DNA of 47,768 nucleotides from Elusimicrobia bacterium GWA2_62_23 (GCA_001799635.1 MGTV01000018.1:1-47768); one strand, 5' to 3'. Positions 1-7,672 are shown, counted from the first letter of the stretch. Numbers and translations are program-made. Notes: generated by a model not told the origin, from the letters alone.

Positions 1-92
1 AGGTGTTCATGGTGCTGGAGCTGGCGCCCGGAGCGCTTAACGGCGTGGCCGGCGAGGTGGTCTACCCGCGCGCTTTCCACGATATCGATTGA
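1..92 (+). CDS. C-terminal end of an unidentified protein (partial)
   Basis: An open frame enters from the left edge (codons start at base 3) and stops with TGA at 90-92, giving about 29 residues that end in PRAFHDID. The codon use (GTG, CTG, GCC, CGC) is that of the surrounding high-GC genes, so this is very likely the true 3' end of a gene. A GAGGAGGGG Shine-Dalgarno for the next gene begins right at the stop codon, so the two are probably cotranscribed. Too little is visible to name the product. Confidence 0.6.
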   Translation, partial: VFMVLELAPGALNGVAGEVVYPRAFHDID

Positions 93-102
93 GGAGGGGT
101 TT

Positions 103-669
103 ATGAAGAAAGTTTTTCCTTTGAGCAAGGTTTATTCGCTGCTGGAGTCTGGGCCGGTCATCATGGTGAGCACGGCCTGGAAGGGCAAGCAGAACGTGAT
201 GACCATGAGCTGGCACTCCATGATAGATTTCAGCCCGCCGCTGGTAGGCTGCGTTATAAGCGACCAGAGTCTTACGTTCAGGATACTCAAGGCCTCCAAG
301 GAATGCGTCATCAACATTCCTACCAGGGAGATAGCCGGCAAGGCCATTGCCTGCGGCAATGTGAGCGGCTCCCAGGTGGATAAGTTCGCCAAGTTCAAGC
401 TTACGCCGGTAAAAAGTTCCAGGGTAAAGGCTCCGCAGGTGAAGGAATGCTACGCCAGCCTGGAATGCCGCCTGCACGACGCCCGCCTGGCCGCCAAATA
501 CAACCTCTTCATCTTCAAAGTCCTCAAAGCCTGGGTCGACCCCGCTGTAAAACACCCCGCGACCTTCCACCACCGCGGCGGCCCCTCCTTCTTCATCGCC
601 GGCAAATCCGTCACCCTGAAAGCCTTAACCTCTAGAATGGTGCACTCTGAGGATTTGCTATGGGACTAA
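103..669 (+). CDS. Flavin reductase-like FMN-binding protein with altered C terminus
   Basis: The 188-residue product matches the flavin reductase-like / flavoredoxin family, small FMN-binding split-barrel proteins that pass electrons from NAD(P)H or another donor. The N-terminal strand (PVIMVSTAWKGKQNVMTMSW), the CVINIP segment and the late PATFHHRGGPSFFIAG motif are typical of the family. Family members usually stop shortly after the final SRM. Here the frame continues with VHSEDLLWD and overlaps the next gene by 10 bp, while base composition falls abruptly from about 620 onward. The last codons therefore seem to have been replaced by incoming DNA. A strong GAGGAGGGG ribosome site supports the ATG at 103. 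The physiological substrate cannot be told from sequence. Confidence 0.8.
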   Translation: MKKVFPLSKVYSLLESGPVIMVSTAWKGKQNVMTMSWHSMIDFSPPLVGCVISDQSLTFRILKASKECVINIPTREIAGKAIACGNVSGSQVDKFAKFKLTPVKSSRVKAPQVKECYASLECRLHDARLAAKYNLFIFKVLKAWVDPAVKHPATFHHRGGPSFFIAGKSVTLKALTSRMVHSEDLLWD

Positions 670-1352
670 AGAGATGTGTTCATTGTTTGGGTTACTTCGT
701 AAAAATTACTGAAGACCATGTTTTGCCTAGGTCTTGGTATCCGGAGTCTACTCCAAAAGATGTCGGAAAATGGACAATTCCTGCTTGTGAAAGTTGCAAC
801 AAAGAGTATGGACAGATAGAGGGAGATCTTCTCATCCGACTTGGGTTGTGTTTGGACCCAAGCGATAAGGCTGCTGCTGGTATTCCGCAGCGAGTCTTGC
901 GGGCTATATCTGAAAGGCATGGAAGTGGCGCTAGAGATAAGAGATGTCGTAAGTCGCGCTATAAGAAACTTATGCGGGAAAGCCTTTCTGGGGGCGATAT
1001 CCCGGATAAAGGGATTTATCCGAATTTTGGGGCTAGCGCGAAGGATAAGAGTCCATTGGGTTTTTTGATTCCTGCATCTAGCGTTCAGAAACTGGGTGAA
1101 AAAATTGTCAGAGGGATTACTTACATCGCTGAGAGTAAGTACATCGAAAAGCCATTTCGGATTGCGATTTATGTCGTTGAGGATAATGCCGTAGCAGCTG
1201 TTCTGGAGGATATAAAGCACTATTCGCGAGAATACTCTGTCGGTCCAGGAATAAAGGTTTTGCGAGCGATAGGTGAAGATTCATCCGCATTGTTCTACAT
1301 AAGTATATGGGGGAAATTTAACATGTATGCGAGTGTTATGAAGCCAGAATAG
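660..1352 (+). CDS. HNH endonuclease
   Basis: The 230-residue product carries an N-terminal HNH core. A CVHC zinc-knuckle pair lies at about residues 6-9, the DHVLPRSWYP motif holds the first catalytic His at about 20, and a second knuckle CESCNKEYG at about 43 includes the conserved Asn. The rest of the protein (about 70-230) is not recognised and may bind DNA or mediate a defence role. GC content and codon use (TAT, AGA, GGA, ATT) are clearly lower-GC than the flanks, which indicates horizontal acquisition. The ATG overlaps the stop of the flavin reductase gene, has GAGG upstream, and a TAGAAT -10-like box sits at 633-638. An intrinsic terminator follows at 1411-1444. A solo defence or mobile-element nuclease is the likeliest role. 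Confidence 0.82.
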   Translation: MGLKRCVHCLGYFVKITEDHVLPRSWYPESTPKDVGKWTIPACESCNKEYGQIEGDLLIRLGLCLDPSDKAAAGIPQRVLRAISERHGSGARDKRCRKSRYKKLMRESLSGGDIPDKGIYPNFGASAKDKSPLGFLIPASSVQKLGEKIVRGITYIAESKYIEKPFRIAIYVVEDNAVAAVLEDIKHYSREYSVGPGIKVLRAIGEDSSALFYISIWGKFNMYASVMKPE

Positions 1353-1410
1353 AGAGGTTTCTCGTGTATTTACGTATGAGCTGAATTGGTGAGCTGTTGG
1401 GTCACTAAAA

Positions 1411-1444
1411 AACCGCTGGGCTAGGGCCTGGCGGTTCTTTTTTT
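1411..1444 (+). terminator. Intrinsic terminator of the HNH gene
   Basis: An 11-bp stem (AACCGCTGGGC with GCCTGGCGGTT, two G-T wobbles, TAGG loop) at 1411-1436 is followed by TCTTTTTTT. It ends the low-GC inserted segment. Confidence 0.85.
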
Positions 1445-1457
1445 GGCGCTTTCGTAA

Positions 1458-1574
1458 ATACAACAAATAATGCGGACGTTCACCAAGATACGCGAGCTAC
1501 TGGCCACGCATGCGGACCTGCGCCGCAAACTGGAGGAGAAAGGCGTTAAGAAAATAGGCTTTACGGCAGAGTGA
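1458..1574 (+). pseudogene. Remnant of an ORF6N-domain protein (C-terminal part)
   Basis: From 1458 an open frame reads IQQIMRTFTKIRELLATHAD, then LRRKLEEKGVKKIGFTAE and stop (TGA 1572-1574). The first part matches the region after the ORF6N DNA-binding domain seen in the intact paralog at 43794-44315 (NIQIMRT, then NAELRRKIEALEKKYDAQ), and many ORF6N proteins end in a KKIGF-like tail. The ORF6N domain itself is missing, an in-frame TAA lies at 1455-1457, and the usual EKKYDAQF-VFDAIR helix appears deleted. The gene was evidently truncated, probably by arrival of the HNH segment immediately to its left. An in-frame ATG at 1470 could still give a 34-residue peptide, but no ribosome site is seen. 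Confidence 0.65.
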
Positions 1575-1639
1575 AGCGTGGGTAGCCTCGCTTCAATAGG
1601 CCTTTTGGGTAAATTTTAGTTTCCCTAAGTGCCCTTGGC

Positions 1640-1668
1640 TTGTCCAGACTTGCGAGCTATCCTATATT
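1640..1668 (+). promoter_or_regulatory. Strong sigma-70-type promoter
   Basis: TTGTCC (1640-1645), a spacer of exactly 17, then TATATT (1663-1668). The same TTGTCC -35 with 17-bp spacing is found at the two minus-strand promoters at 33938 and 36987. Transcription should start near 1675. Confidence 0.7.
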
Positions 1669-1674
1669 CGTAGC

Positions 1675-1777
1675 AGAAGTAACCTTGTAACTCGGGGGAT
1701 TGGCCCCGGGGTATCCACGACCGGACCTTAATCCGGTGTATCCAGGGAAAGCAAAATTAATTTGCTTTCCCTTTTTT
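1675..1777 (+). ncRNA. Candidate small RNA or 5' regulatory element
   Basis: About 100 bases lie between a good promoter and an intrinsic terminator and contain no convincing reading frame. Predicted structure by eye: hairpin CGGGG/CCCCG at 1693-1708 with a GATTGG loop; hairpin ACCGGA/TCCGGT at 1720-1737 with a CCTTAA loop, flanked by the direct repeat GTATCC (1711-1716 and 1738-1743); then the terminator hairpin at 1745-1771. It could be a free sRNA or a leader that controls the secreted-protein gene starting at 1815. I could not match it to a riboswitch class I know (checked by eye for c-di-GMP, T-box, fluoride, guanidine and preQ1 signatures). Confidence 0.5.
1745..1777 (+). terminator. 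Intrinsic terminator of the candidate RNA
   Basis: A perfect 11-bp stem, GGGAAAGCAAA with TTTGCTTTCCC (loop ATTAA), is followed by TTTTTT at 1772-1777. It sits 37 bases upstream of the next start codon, so it either ends an independent RNA or attenuates the downstream gene. Confidence 0.85.
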
Positions 1778-1814
1778 GTTTGGAAAGGTTCATAGTTAAA
1801 GGGGAGGCACGCAT

Positions 1815-2423
1815 ATGAATAAAGTGAAGAGATGTGGATTGCTTGTGCTGGGTTTGGTGGTTTTGGGTGCAATATCAGTGCTAAACGCCAAGGAGGGGGT
1901 TGATTTTGATGGGGGAGGGGCCTGCTCGCAGATTAGGAGGGCCGTTGTTTCAGCAGACGGTTTCCTGCCAACGGAGGACAGTATCCCCTTGCCGGTCGAC
2001 GCCAGGAGACTTGTGAATCTGGATAATACCGACAGGCGGCGTATAGCTGAAAGTTTGAATAATTCAACTAAAGAAAAAGAACTTCTGCTGGATAAAAAAA
2101 TCGTTGTTTTCTTTAATGCCGAGAAGGTCGTTTTTGCTGAATCTTCGGATAAAGAAAGATACAATGTATCTTTCCTTAGCCAGGACCCCTTGTTGCTGTC
2201 TCAGTTGAAAAAAATGGCTGGTTCGCGAGAGTCCCAAAATAGGGGCTGGATCAAGGTGTGCGTAGAAGTCGTGAAATGGGCCATTTTTATTAAAGATGGT
2301 GTTGAGACTGGGGAATGGATCTGTGAGACGGTTTGCGGGATGCAATGGGAGGCCGGTCCGGGAGAGGGTGGGCATATCGCTCCGGGTTCAGATACTCATG
2401 TCCGCACAAGGCCCGTGTTTTAA
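1815..2423 (+). CDS. Secreted protein of unknown function
   Basis: The 202-residue product begins with a clear Sec signal peptide (MNKVKRCGLLVLGLVVLGAI, predicted cleavage near LNA-KEG). The mature part is mixed charged/hydrophobic, with a late Cys pair in EWICETVCG at about residues 168-176 that could form a disulfide, and a Gly/Pro/His-rich tail (GEGGHIAPGSDTH). No family was recognised. The start is supported by GGGGAGG eight bases upstream. Codon use is lower in GC than in most of the window, like the HNH gene and the following CPBP protease gene, so all three probably arrived by transfer. It may be transcribed by read-through of the 1640 promoter. Confidence 0.75.
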   Translation: MNKVKRCGLLVLGLVVLGAISVLNAKEGVDFDGGGACSQIRRAVVSADGFLPTEDSIPLPVDARRLVNLDNTDRRRIAESLNNSTKEKELLLDKKIVVFFNAEKVVFAESSDKERYNVSFLSQDPLLLSQLKKMAGSRESQNRGWIKVCVEVVKWAIFIKDGVETGEWICETVCGMQWEAGPGEGGHIAPGSDTHVRTRPVF

Positions 2424-2440
2424 TAATTGCTAACGCGTTT

Positions 2441-2474
2441 GCCGGAACGCCGCGTGTTCTCGAGGCGTTCCGGC
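2441..2474 (+). other. Perfect inverted repeat between two genes
   Basis: GCCGGAACGCC (2441-2451) and GGCGTTCCGGC (2464-2474) form an 11-bp stem with a 12-base loop. There is no T-tract, so it may be a factor-dependent stop, an mRNA-stabilising hairpin or an operator for the CPBP gene. Confidence 0.55.
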
Positions 2475-2490
2475 GAAACAGGTCTTCTTT

Positions 2491-3210
2491 ATGTTGAACG
2501 TGATTAAATTGCTTTTGCTTTGGCTGGCGCTGAACCTTGTTTCCGGGGTTGTCGCTGGGGCTTTGTTTTCCCCATTTAAAGGTATCCCAGGCTTGAGGGA
2601 GCATGCCCTGTTCCTGATCAAGTCAATGCTCGGGGTGGGGCTCTTTTACTACCTGCTTCAGACCAGCGGGAAAGCAGCCGTAGTAAAGATCTTTTCCGGG
2701 TTTATTGAAGAGCCGCGCGCTATATTGGGCAAGGCGGCTAAATTTTTTCTGCTGTACCTTTCGGCTTTTACTGTTGTTGTGCTTGGTGTGATTTCGGTCG
2801 TATATGCTCTTTCCCTGGTGTCTGGGGCTGCGGTTGATTCTATTCCCGGAATTCTCCGCCCCAGCGCGGACTTTGAGCGGTTCGGGGAACTGCGTATGGC
2901 TGCTTTTGGCGGGGTTGCCTTGTACTTTGCCGGGGTATGCGTTCTGACCCCGCTCATAGAAGAGGTTTTTTACCGCAGGCTGCTCTACAGCGAAATCCGG
3001 AAATATTACGGCTTGGTGATATCAATAACTGTTTCCGCGCTGGTGTTCGGAGTGTTTCATCCCAATCTGCTGGTTGCGGTCATTGACGGGGCCTTCCTCT
3101 GTTATGTGTATGAAAAAGAGCAGAGTCTGCAGGTTAATGTGCTCCTCCATGCGTTTCTTAATGTGTTCTTCGTCCTCTTAATGCTTGCGATCAAGCATGT
3201 TGTTTTTTAG
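2491..3210 (+). CDS. CPBP-family intramembrane metalloprotease (Abi/CAAX-like)
   Basis: The 239-residue product is very hydrophobic with about six membrane spans. It carries the family's active-site motifs: EEVFYRR (EExxxR) at about residue 155, FGVFHPN (FxxxH) at about 190, and a late LLHAFLN (HxxxN-like) motif at about 222. Bacterial CPBP proteins are glutamate-type intramembrane proteases, some of which process or give immunity to peptides and bacteriocins. The neighbouring secreted protein (1815) has the same low-GC composition, so a substrate/protease or toxin/immunity pairing is conceivable but unproven. The ribosome site before the ATG is poor (GGTCTTCTTT); another start is not obvious. 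Confidence 0.85.
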   Translation: MLNVIKLLLLWLALNLVSGVVAGALFSPFKGIPGLREHALFLIKSMLGVGLFYYLLQTSGKAAVVKIFSGFIEEPRAILGKAAKFFLLYLSAFTVVVLGVISVVYALSLVSGAAVDSIPGILRPSADFERFGELRMAAFGGVALYFAGVCVLTPLIEEVFYRRLLYSEIRKYYGLVISITVSALVFGVFHPNLLVAVIDGAFLCYVYEKEQSLQVNVLLHAFLNVFFVLLMLAIKHVVF

Positions 3211-3330
3211 GAGCACAACAAATTGTTGTATTTGCGCGCTGGCCCAAAAGGCATAGGGGTAGGGGGCGCTAGGACCAAAGACCAGGGGCGGGTGGGGCCA
3301 AAGCCTCATGGAGGGGAAGGGATTAACCTG

Positions 3331-3336
3331 TATAGT
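3331..3336 (+). promoter_or_regulatory. -10 box, leaderless start at 3343
   Basis: TATAGT ends six bases before the ATG at 3343, so the transcript would begin at or next to the start codon. No Shine-Dalgarno is present. No consensus -35 is seen. Confidence 0.5.
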
Positions 3337-3342
3337 ATAAGC

Positions 3343-4131
3343 ATGAGATCTATTCTTCTTGTCCTGGCGTTCCCCTTCCTGGCGGTCAATACTTACTCGC
3401 AAACTAGCGCGCTGGCGGACCTGCTGGCGGTACCCGGCACCGAGGTAATGGACGTAGCCGTGCCCGGGCCCGTGGTCGCGGAGACTTACCCCACCTATGA
3501 ACAGGACCGCAAGCCGGGCAAACAGCTTTCCAATGTGAACGGCGTACGCGTGCTGGACGTGGTGCGCTTCGAGCGCGACGCCAAGAGCAATACCTACCGC
3601 TGGGGCCAGTTGAAAATAGAGGACGCCGCCCTGGAAGAAGTCTATTTCGGCTTCAGGTCGGCGAGCGTCGGCCACAATTACCTCATGTTCGCTTTCAAGG
3701 ACGGGGCTAAACTGGTAGTCGAAGTGCTGCCCTGGAAGAAGAAAGGCGAGAAGTTCGACCCCATAGTGGCCGGCACCACCGGTAAATACGACCTGGTGTG
3801 GAACATGGTCTCCTTCGACAGCTTCCTGGAGTCCGCCGTGGGCAGTCAGGGCCTTTACGTGGACATTTACCCCATGAAGCTCAGCCGCGAAGAGAAACTG
3901 CGCATGCTGGACGCGGCCATTGCCGAAGCCACCCGCGACTACAGCGGCGAGAAGTACAACACTTTCACCAACTCCTGCAGCAGCAACGCCCTCAAGGTGT
4001 TCGCCAAGGCCACCGGCCACCACCTGCTGGTGGGCCGCATGCTGCCCTCCGTGGTAATAAAGCACCTCAAACTGCGCGGCTTCCTGGGCGAACCCCTGCA
4101 TTACGACGCTTCCAACTGGAACAGGCCGTAA
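3343..4131 (+). CDS. Secreted DUF4105-like (Lnb N-terminal) protein, possible cysteine peptidase fold
   Basis: The 262-residue product has a signal peptide (MRSILLVLAFPFLAVNTYSQ). A His in SVGHNYLMFAF (about residue 109) and a Cys in YNTFTNSCSSNALKVF (about residue 216) are spaced and surrounded as in DUF4105 proteins, where a similar NNC-TNAL motif is followed by a helix. DUF4105 is thought to adopt a permuted NlpC/P60-like papain fold, so a periplasmic hydrolase is plausible. The ATG at 3343 is chosen because the signal peptide begins there; the open frame extends upstream through a Gly/Lys-rich stretch without a ribosome site. The -10 box directly before the ATG suggests leaderless expression. 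Confidence 0.6.
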   Translation: MRSILLVLAFPFLAVNTYSQTSALADLLAVPGTEVMDVAVPGPVVAETYPTYEQDRKPGKQLSNVNGVRVLDVVRFERDAKSNTYRWGQLKIEDAALEEVYFGFRSASVGHNYLMFAFKDGAKLVVEVLPWKKKGEKFDPIVAGTTGKYDLVWNMVSFDSFLESAVGSQGLYVDIYPMKLSREEKLRMLDAAIAEATRDYSGEKYNTFTNSCSSNALKVFAKATGHHLLVGRMLPSVVIKHLKLRGFLGEPLHYDASNWNRP

Positions 4132-4183
4132 GCAGGCCTTTTCAGTCAGGGGGCGGGCAAAAAGTATAGAATATGGGGGCGCT

Positions 4184-4870
4184 ATGACCAATACGGATAA
4201 AAACGACAAACCCGAACTTTTAAAACAGATGTCCAGCGTTGTCAGCCACGAGCTGCGCAACCCGCTGGCCATCATCTCCAACTCGCTCTACTTCATAAAG
4301 ACCAAGCTGGGCGCCGGCGGCGCGGCCCTGGACCCCAAGATAGCCAAGCACATAGGCATAATAGAGGGCGAGGTGAAGCACAGCAACGACGTCATAGAGG
4401 AAATGCTCTGCTTTACGCGCGTAAGGGAAATAAAGTGCGCGCCCGCGGCCGTGAATTCCATGGTGAACGATCTGGCCCAGGGCTATAAGGCGCCGGCCGG
4501 CATAACGCTCCAGATAATAACGGACCCGGCCGACCCCTGCGTGAACGCCGACGTGGAAGCCATCGGCTACGCGCTGCGCTGCGTGGTGACCAACGCCGCG
4601 CAGGCCATGCCCGAAGGCGGCACGGTAAAGCTTGAGGTCTCCCACGACGCCAAACAGGCTTACATCGCCGTCACCGACGCCGGCCCCGGCCTGCCCGCCG
4701 GCGACGGCGAAAAGGTCTTCGAAGCTTTCTTTACCACCAAGCCGCGCGGCGTGGGGCTGGGCCTCACCATAGCGCGCAAATACCTGGAGCAGCAGGGCGG
4801 CGCCGCCACGGCGCAGAACGTCCCCGGCGGCGGCGCAAAAGTCACCCTGGCCCTGCCGCTGTGCAAATAG
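4184..4870 (+). CDS. Soluble sensor histidine kinase without sensor domain
   Basis: The 228-residue product is a minimal kinase: HisKA domain with H-box SSVVSHELRNPLAI (phospho-His at about residue 22), then HATPase_c with N-box TNAAQAMPEGG, G1 DAGPGLP, F-box FEAFFTTK and G2 GVGLGL. There is no transmembrane segment, PAS or GAF domain, so the input must come from a partner protein. No response regulator is adjacent, making it an orphan. A TAGAAT box lies at 4167-4172 with GGGGG before the ATG. The next gene follows after seven bases with its own AGGAGG site, so the two are probably cotranscribed. Confidence 0.88.
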   Translation: MTNTDKNDKPELLKQMSSVVSHELRNPLAIISNSLYFIKTKLGAGGAALDPKIAKHIGIIEGEVKHSNDVIEEMLCFTRVREIKCAPAAVNSMVNDLAQGYKAPAGITLQIITDPADPCVNADVEAIGYALRCVVTNAAQAMPEGGTVKLEVSHDAKQAYIAVTDAGPGLPAGDGEKVFEAFFTTKPRGVGLGLTIARKYLEQQGGAATAQNVPGGGAKVTLALPLCK

Positions 4871-4877
4871 GAGGCGT

Positions 4878-5555
4878 ATGTCCGAAGATAATATAGCCAA
4901 TGGCGTTTTCAGCCGCACCTCCACCGACGGCGAGCTAATAAGCGACGGCTCTTACAACCTGGCCATGGGCCTGGTGCTGGGCTGGGGTTTTCTGGTGAAC
5001 TGGTGGATGGTGAAGAACATCCCCGCGTCCGTCATAACCGGCGTGGACATCAGGCTGTTCCTGCTGGCCTATTTCGCCTCGTGCTTCTTCGGGGTGTACC
5101 TGTTCAACAAGTCGGTGAACCCGCTGGTGAGCTTCATAGGCTACAACTTTGTGGTGGTGCCTTTCGGCTTTGTGATAAACGTGGTGGTGGCCCGCTACAG
5201 CCCGGCGCTGGTGCTGGAGGCCATGCGCATAACCGGCATGGTGGTGGCCGGCATGATGGTGCTGGGCACGCTGTTCCCGGCCTTCTTCAAACGCATTTAC
5301 GGCGCGCTGGGGATGGCGCTGCTGCTGGTGATAGTGGTGCAGCTGGTGGACATCTTCATACTGCACAAGGACCGCGCCATAATAGACTGGGTGGTGGTGC
5401 TGATCTTCTGCGGCTACGTGGGTTACGACTGGGGCCGCGCCAACAATATCCCCAAAACTCTGGATAACGCCGTGGACAGCGCCGCCGCGCTGTACATGGA
5501 CATCATCAACCTCTTCCTGCGCATTTTGAAGATACTCGGCCGCCGCAAGCGCTAG
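4878..5555 (+). CDS. Bax inhibitor-1 / YccA-family membrane protein
   Basis: The 225-residue product has seven hydrophobic segments after a ~25-residue polar N terminus. The C-terminal block, with the acidic-residue-bearing last helix (FCGYVGYDWGRANN) and the ending SAAALYMDIINLFLRIL, is typical of BI-1/TMBIM proteins, which are pH-sensitive calcium leak channels or, for YccA, modulators of FtsH proteolysis. AGGAGG stands six bases before the ATG. It sits in a close-packed run with the kinase upstream and the NamZ gene 15 bases downstream. Confidence 0.85.
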   Translation: MSEDNIANGVFSRTSTDGELISDGSYNLAMGLVLGWGFLVNWWMVKNIPASVITGVDIRLFLLAYFASCFFGVYLFNKSVNPLVSFIGYNFVVVPFGFVINVVVARYSPALVLEAMRITGMVVAGMMVLGTLFPAFFKRIYGALGMALLLVIVVQLVDIFILHKDRAIIDWVVVLIFCGYVGYDWGRANNIPKTLDNAVDSAAALYMDIINLFLRILKILGRRKR

Positions 5556-5570
5556 AAAGAGCTATACCGA

Positions 5571-6773
5571 ATGAAGACGTTACGCGTATTCCTGCTGCTC
5601 GCCGCCGTGCTCTGCGCGGGGCCGGCGCGCGCGCTGGTGACCACCGGGCTGGACGCCGCGGCGGAGTCCGATTTCGAAATGTTCGCCGGCAAACGGGTGG
5701 GGCTGGTCACCAACCAGACCGGCCTGGACCTGGCGGGCCGCAGCGGCGTGGACGCCATGTTCGCCTCGCGCAAGGCCAGGCTGGTGGCCATCTTCAGCCC
5801 GGAGCACGGCTTCCGCGGCACGGCCGCCGACGGCGAAATAATTTCCAATTCCACGGACCCGGTCACCGGGCTGCCCATCTACAGCCTTTACGGCAAAACG
5901 CGCCGGCCCACCTCCGCCATGCTCGCCGGCATAGATGTGCTGGTGTTCGACATCCAGGACATAGGCGCGCGGTTCTACACCTACCTCACCACCATGGCGC
6001 TCTGCATGGAAGAGGCGGGCAAGCGCAATATCCCCTTCGTGGTGCTGGACCGCCCCAACCCCATTAGCGGCCTGGTGCTGGAGGGGCCGGTGCTCTCCAA
6101 AAATATCCAGGACTTCACCGGCTATTTCCCGGTGCCGGTGCGCCATGCCATGACGGCGGGGGAAGTGGCCCTGCTGCATAAGGATATCCGCAACATAAAC
6201 GTGGACCTGACCGTGGTGAAACTGCGGGGCTGGGACCGGGCGGCTTTCTACGGCGACACGGGCCTGGCCTGGGTGAACCCTTCGCCCAATATCCGCGGCG
6301 TGGACGCCGCCATTATGTACCCAGGCATAGGCGGTTTCGAATCCACCAATATGGCGGTGGGCCGCGGCACCGACGCGCCTTTTCTGTGGTTCGGCGCGCC
6401 CTGGCTGGACGCCGGGCGCCTGGTGAACACCCTCAACGCGGCCGGCCTGCCCGGAGTTAAGTTCCGCGCCGAGAGCAAAACCCCGGAGAAGGATATTTAC
6501 GCCGGCAAGCTGTGTTACGGCGTGCGCATGGAGATAACCGACCGGGCGGCGGTGCGGCCCATGGATATTTTTGTGCTGGCCGTGTGCGCCCTGCGCGACA
6601 AGAAGTACTATAAAGAATTCCGGTTCGATCCCGAAGCGCTTAAGCTGACGGCCGGCAACAACGTTTACAAGGCCATTTTCGAATCCAAGGATCCGCCGGA
6701 CAAGATAATCGCTTCCTTCCGCGAGCAGTGCCTGGCTTTCGAAAAACTCCGCGGCAAATACCTGCTGTACTGA
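5571..6773 (+). CDS. namZ: NamZ-family (DUF1343) exo-beta-N-acetylmuramidase
   Basis: The 400-residue product has a Sec signal peptide (MKTLRVFLLLAAVLCAGPAR-A) and the whole DUF1343 pattern: GKRVGLVTNQTG, FSPEHGFRG, GLPIYSLYG, VLVFDIQDIGARFYTYL, VLDRPNP with EGP, and YPGIGGFESTNMAVGRGTD. Family members such as Bacillus NamZ (GH171) release N-acetylmuramic acid from non-reducing ends of peptidoglycan fragments, so a periplasmic wall-recycling role is likely. Length and motif order are normal for the family. No Shine-Dalgarno is evident (AAAGAGCTATACCGA precedes the ATG), so translation may be coupled to the upstream gene. Together with the amidase at 23047 it gives the window two wall hydrolases. 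Confidence 0.88.
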   Translation: MKTLRVFLLLAAVLCAGPARALVTTGLDAAAESDFEMFAGKRVGLVTNQTGLDLAGRSGVDAMFASRKARLVAIFSPEHGFRGTAADGEIISNSTDPVTGLPIYSLYGKTRRPTSAMLAGIDVLVFDIQDIGARFYTYLTTMALCMEEAGKRNIPFVVLDRPNPISGLVLEGPVLSKNIQDFTGYFPVPVRHAMTAGEVALLHKDIRNINVDLTVVKLRGWDRAAFYGDTGLAWVNPSPNIRGVDAAIMYPGIGGFESTNMAVGRGTDAPFLWFGAPWLDAGRLVNTLNAAGLPGVKFRAESKTPEKDIYAGKLCYGVRMEITDRAAVRPMDIFVLAVCALRDKKYYKEFRFDPEALKLTAGNNVYKAIFESKDPPDKIIASFREQCLAFEKLRGKYLLY

Positions 6774-6780
6774 CCGCCCC

Positions 6781-7506
6781 ATGAAGATCTTCTGCCTGCT
6801 CCTGCTGCTCTGCCTGGCGCCCGGCCGCGCCGCCGCGGCCGAGGGGTGGACCGTGAAGCTGAAGGTGCTCAACGGGCGGGCCACTTACTCGCATGAGCAG
6901 CCCATGGCCGCGAAGACGCAGGAGAATTTCTCCGGCAAACCGCGCGTGCGGGGCGGCGGGCCGGAACTGGGCCTTATCTTCAACGCCTACCTGCACCCGG
7001 CCGAGGACGGGCTGTTCAAACTGGATTACCAGGTGGAATTGGGCGGCGACAAGCGCGCCCTGCCGCCCCTCCAGGCCTCCGGCAAGGTGCAGTTGCCGCC
7101 CGGCAAGCCCGTGCTGGCCGTGGAATCCGGCGGCTGGAAGGTGATACTGGAACTGGAAGGCGAAAGCGCCGGCGAGTACCCGAAGAACTGGAAGCGGAGC
7201 ATAGACGCCGCCCTGAAATGCGGCCGCCTCTCCTACCAGGCAAAATTCAGCTATGTGCCCCAGGACCAGTACAGCGTGGTGCTTTACAATGAAAAGGACG
7301 ACGCGGTGCGCAAGTTCATGCTGGGGCTGCTGCCCAACAGCCCCGGGTTGGACGGCGAATTCAAGCTGCAGTATACCCTGCTGCTGAAAGAAGGCCGCGA
7401 GACCCTGGCCGGCGGCGACGGCGAACTTATCCTGGCTCCGGGTGGCGGGCGCCGTTCGGCCGCGGCCGGCAAGAGCTGTATATTTTCGGCCAAAGCCTCC
7501 CGGTGA
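6781..7506 (+). CDS. Secreted protein of unknown function
   Basis: The 241-residue product starts with a signal peptide (MKIFCLLLLLCLAPGRAAAA-EG). The mature part alternates short hydrophobic strands and charged turns (FKLDYQVELGG, GKVQLPPGKPVLAVES, FKLQYTLLLKEGR), which suggests an all-beta domain, but it is too short for a typical outer-membrane barrel. The gene starts seven bases after the NamZ stop codon without a clear ribosome site, so it is probably the last gene of that operon. No family was recognised. Confidence 0.75.
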   Translation: MKIFCLLLLLCLAPGRAAAAEGWTVKLKVLNGRATYSHEQPMAAKTQENFSGKPRVRGGGPELGLIFNAYLHPAEDGLFKLDYQVELGGDKRALPPLQASGKVQLPPGKPVLAVESGGWKVILELEGESAGEYPKNWKRSIDAALKCGRLSYQAKFSYVPQDQYSVVLYNEKDDAVRKFMLGLLPNSPGLDGEFKLQYTLLLKEGRETLAGGDGELILAPGGGRRSAAAGKSCIFSAKASR

Positions 7507-7544
7507 CCCCCCTGACCCCTCAAAAACCGGTTTTGCGGTTACCC

Positions 7545-7573
7545 AAAAGGCCTATGAAGGATATGGGCCTTTT
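7545..7573 (+). terminator. Probable terminator after the NamZ operon
   Basis: AAAAGGCC (7545-7552) pairs with GGCCTTTT (7566-7573) around a 13-base loop. The A/T-rich ends could act in either direction. Confidence 0.55.
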
Positions 7574-7672
7574 GACGCTTATGCGAAATAGCAGGAATTG
7601 CTTAAATATATCTTGTATCGGGGCATAGAGCTTTTTAAGGCACTAGACCAAACATAGGAGAGTAACTAATAG

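Noticed and set aside
1640..1777. A tRNA or known riboswitch in the structured region.
   Set aside because: No T-loop (GGTTCGAATCC) or acceptor stem could be formed, and no aptamer core I know matched; kept only as a candidate RNA.
3223..3342. Upstream extension of the DUF4105-like gene to an earlier start.
   Set aside because: The extension would put 40 polar residues before a clean signal peptide, and it contains the promoter box.
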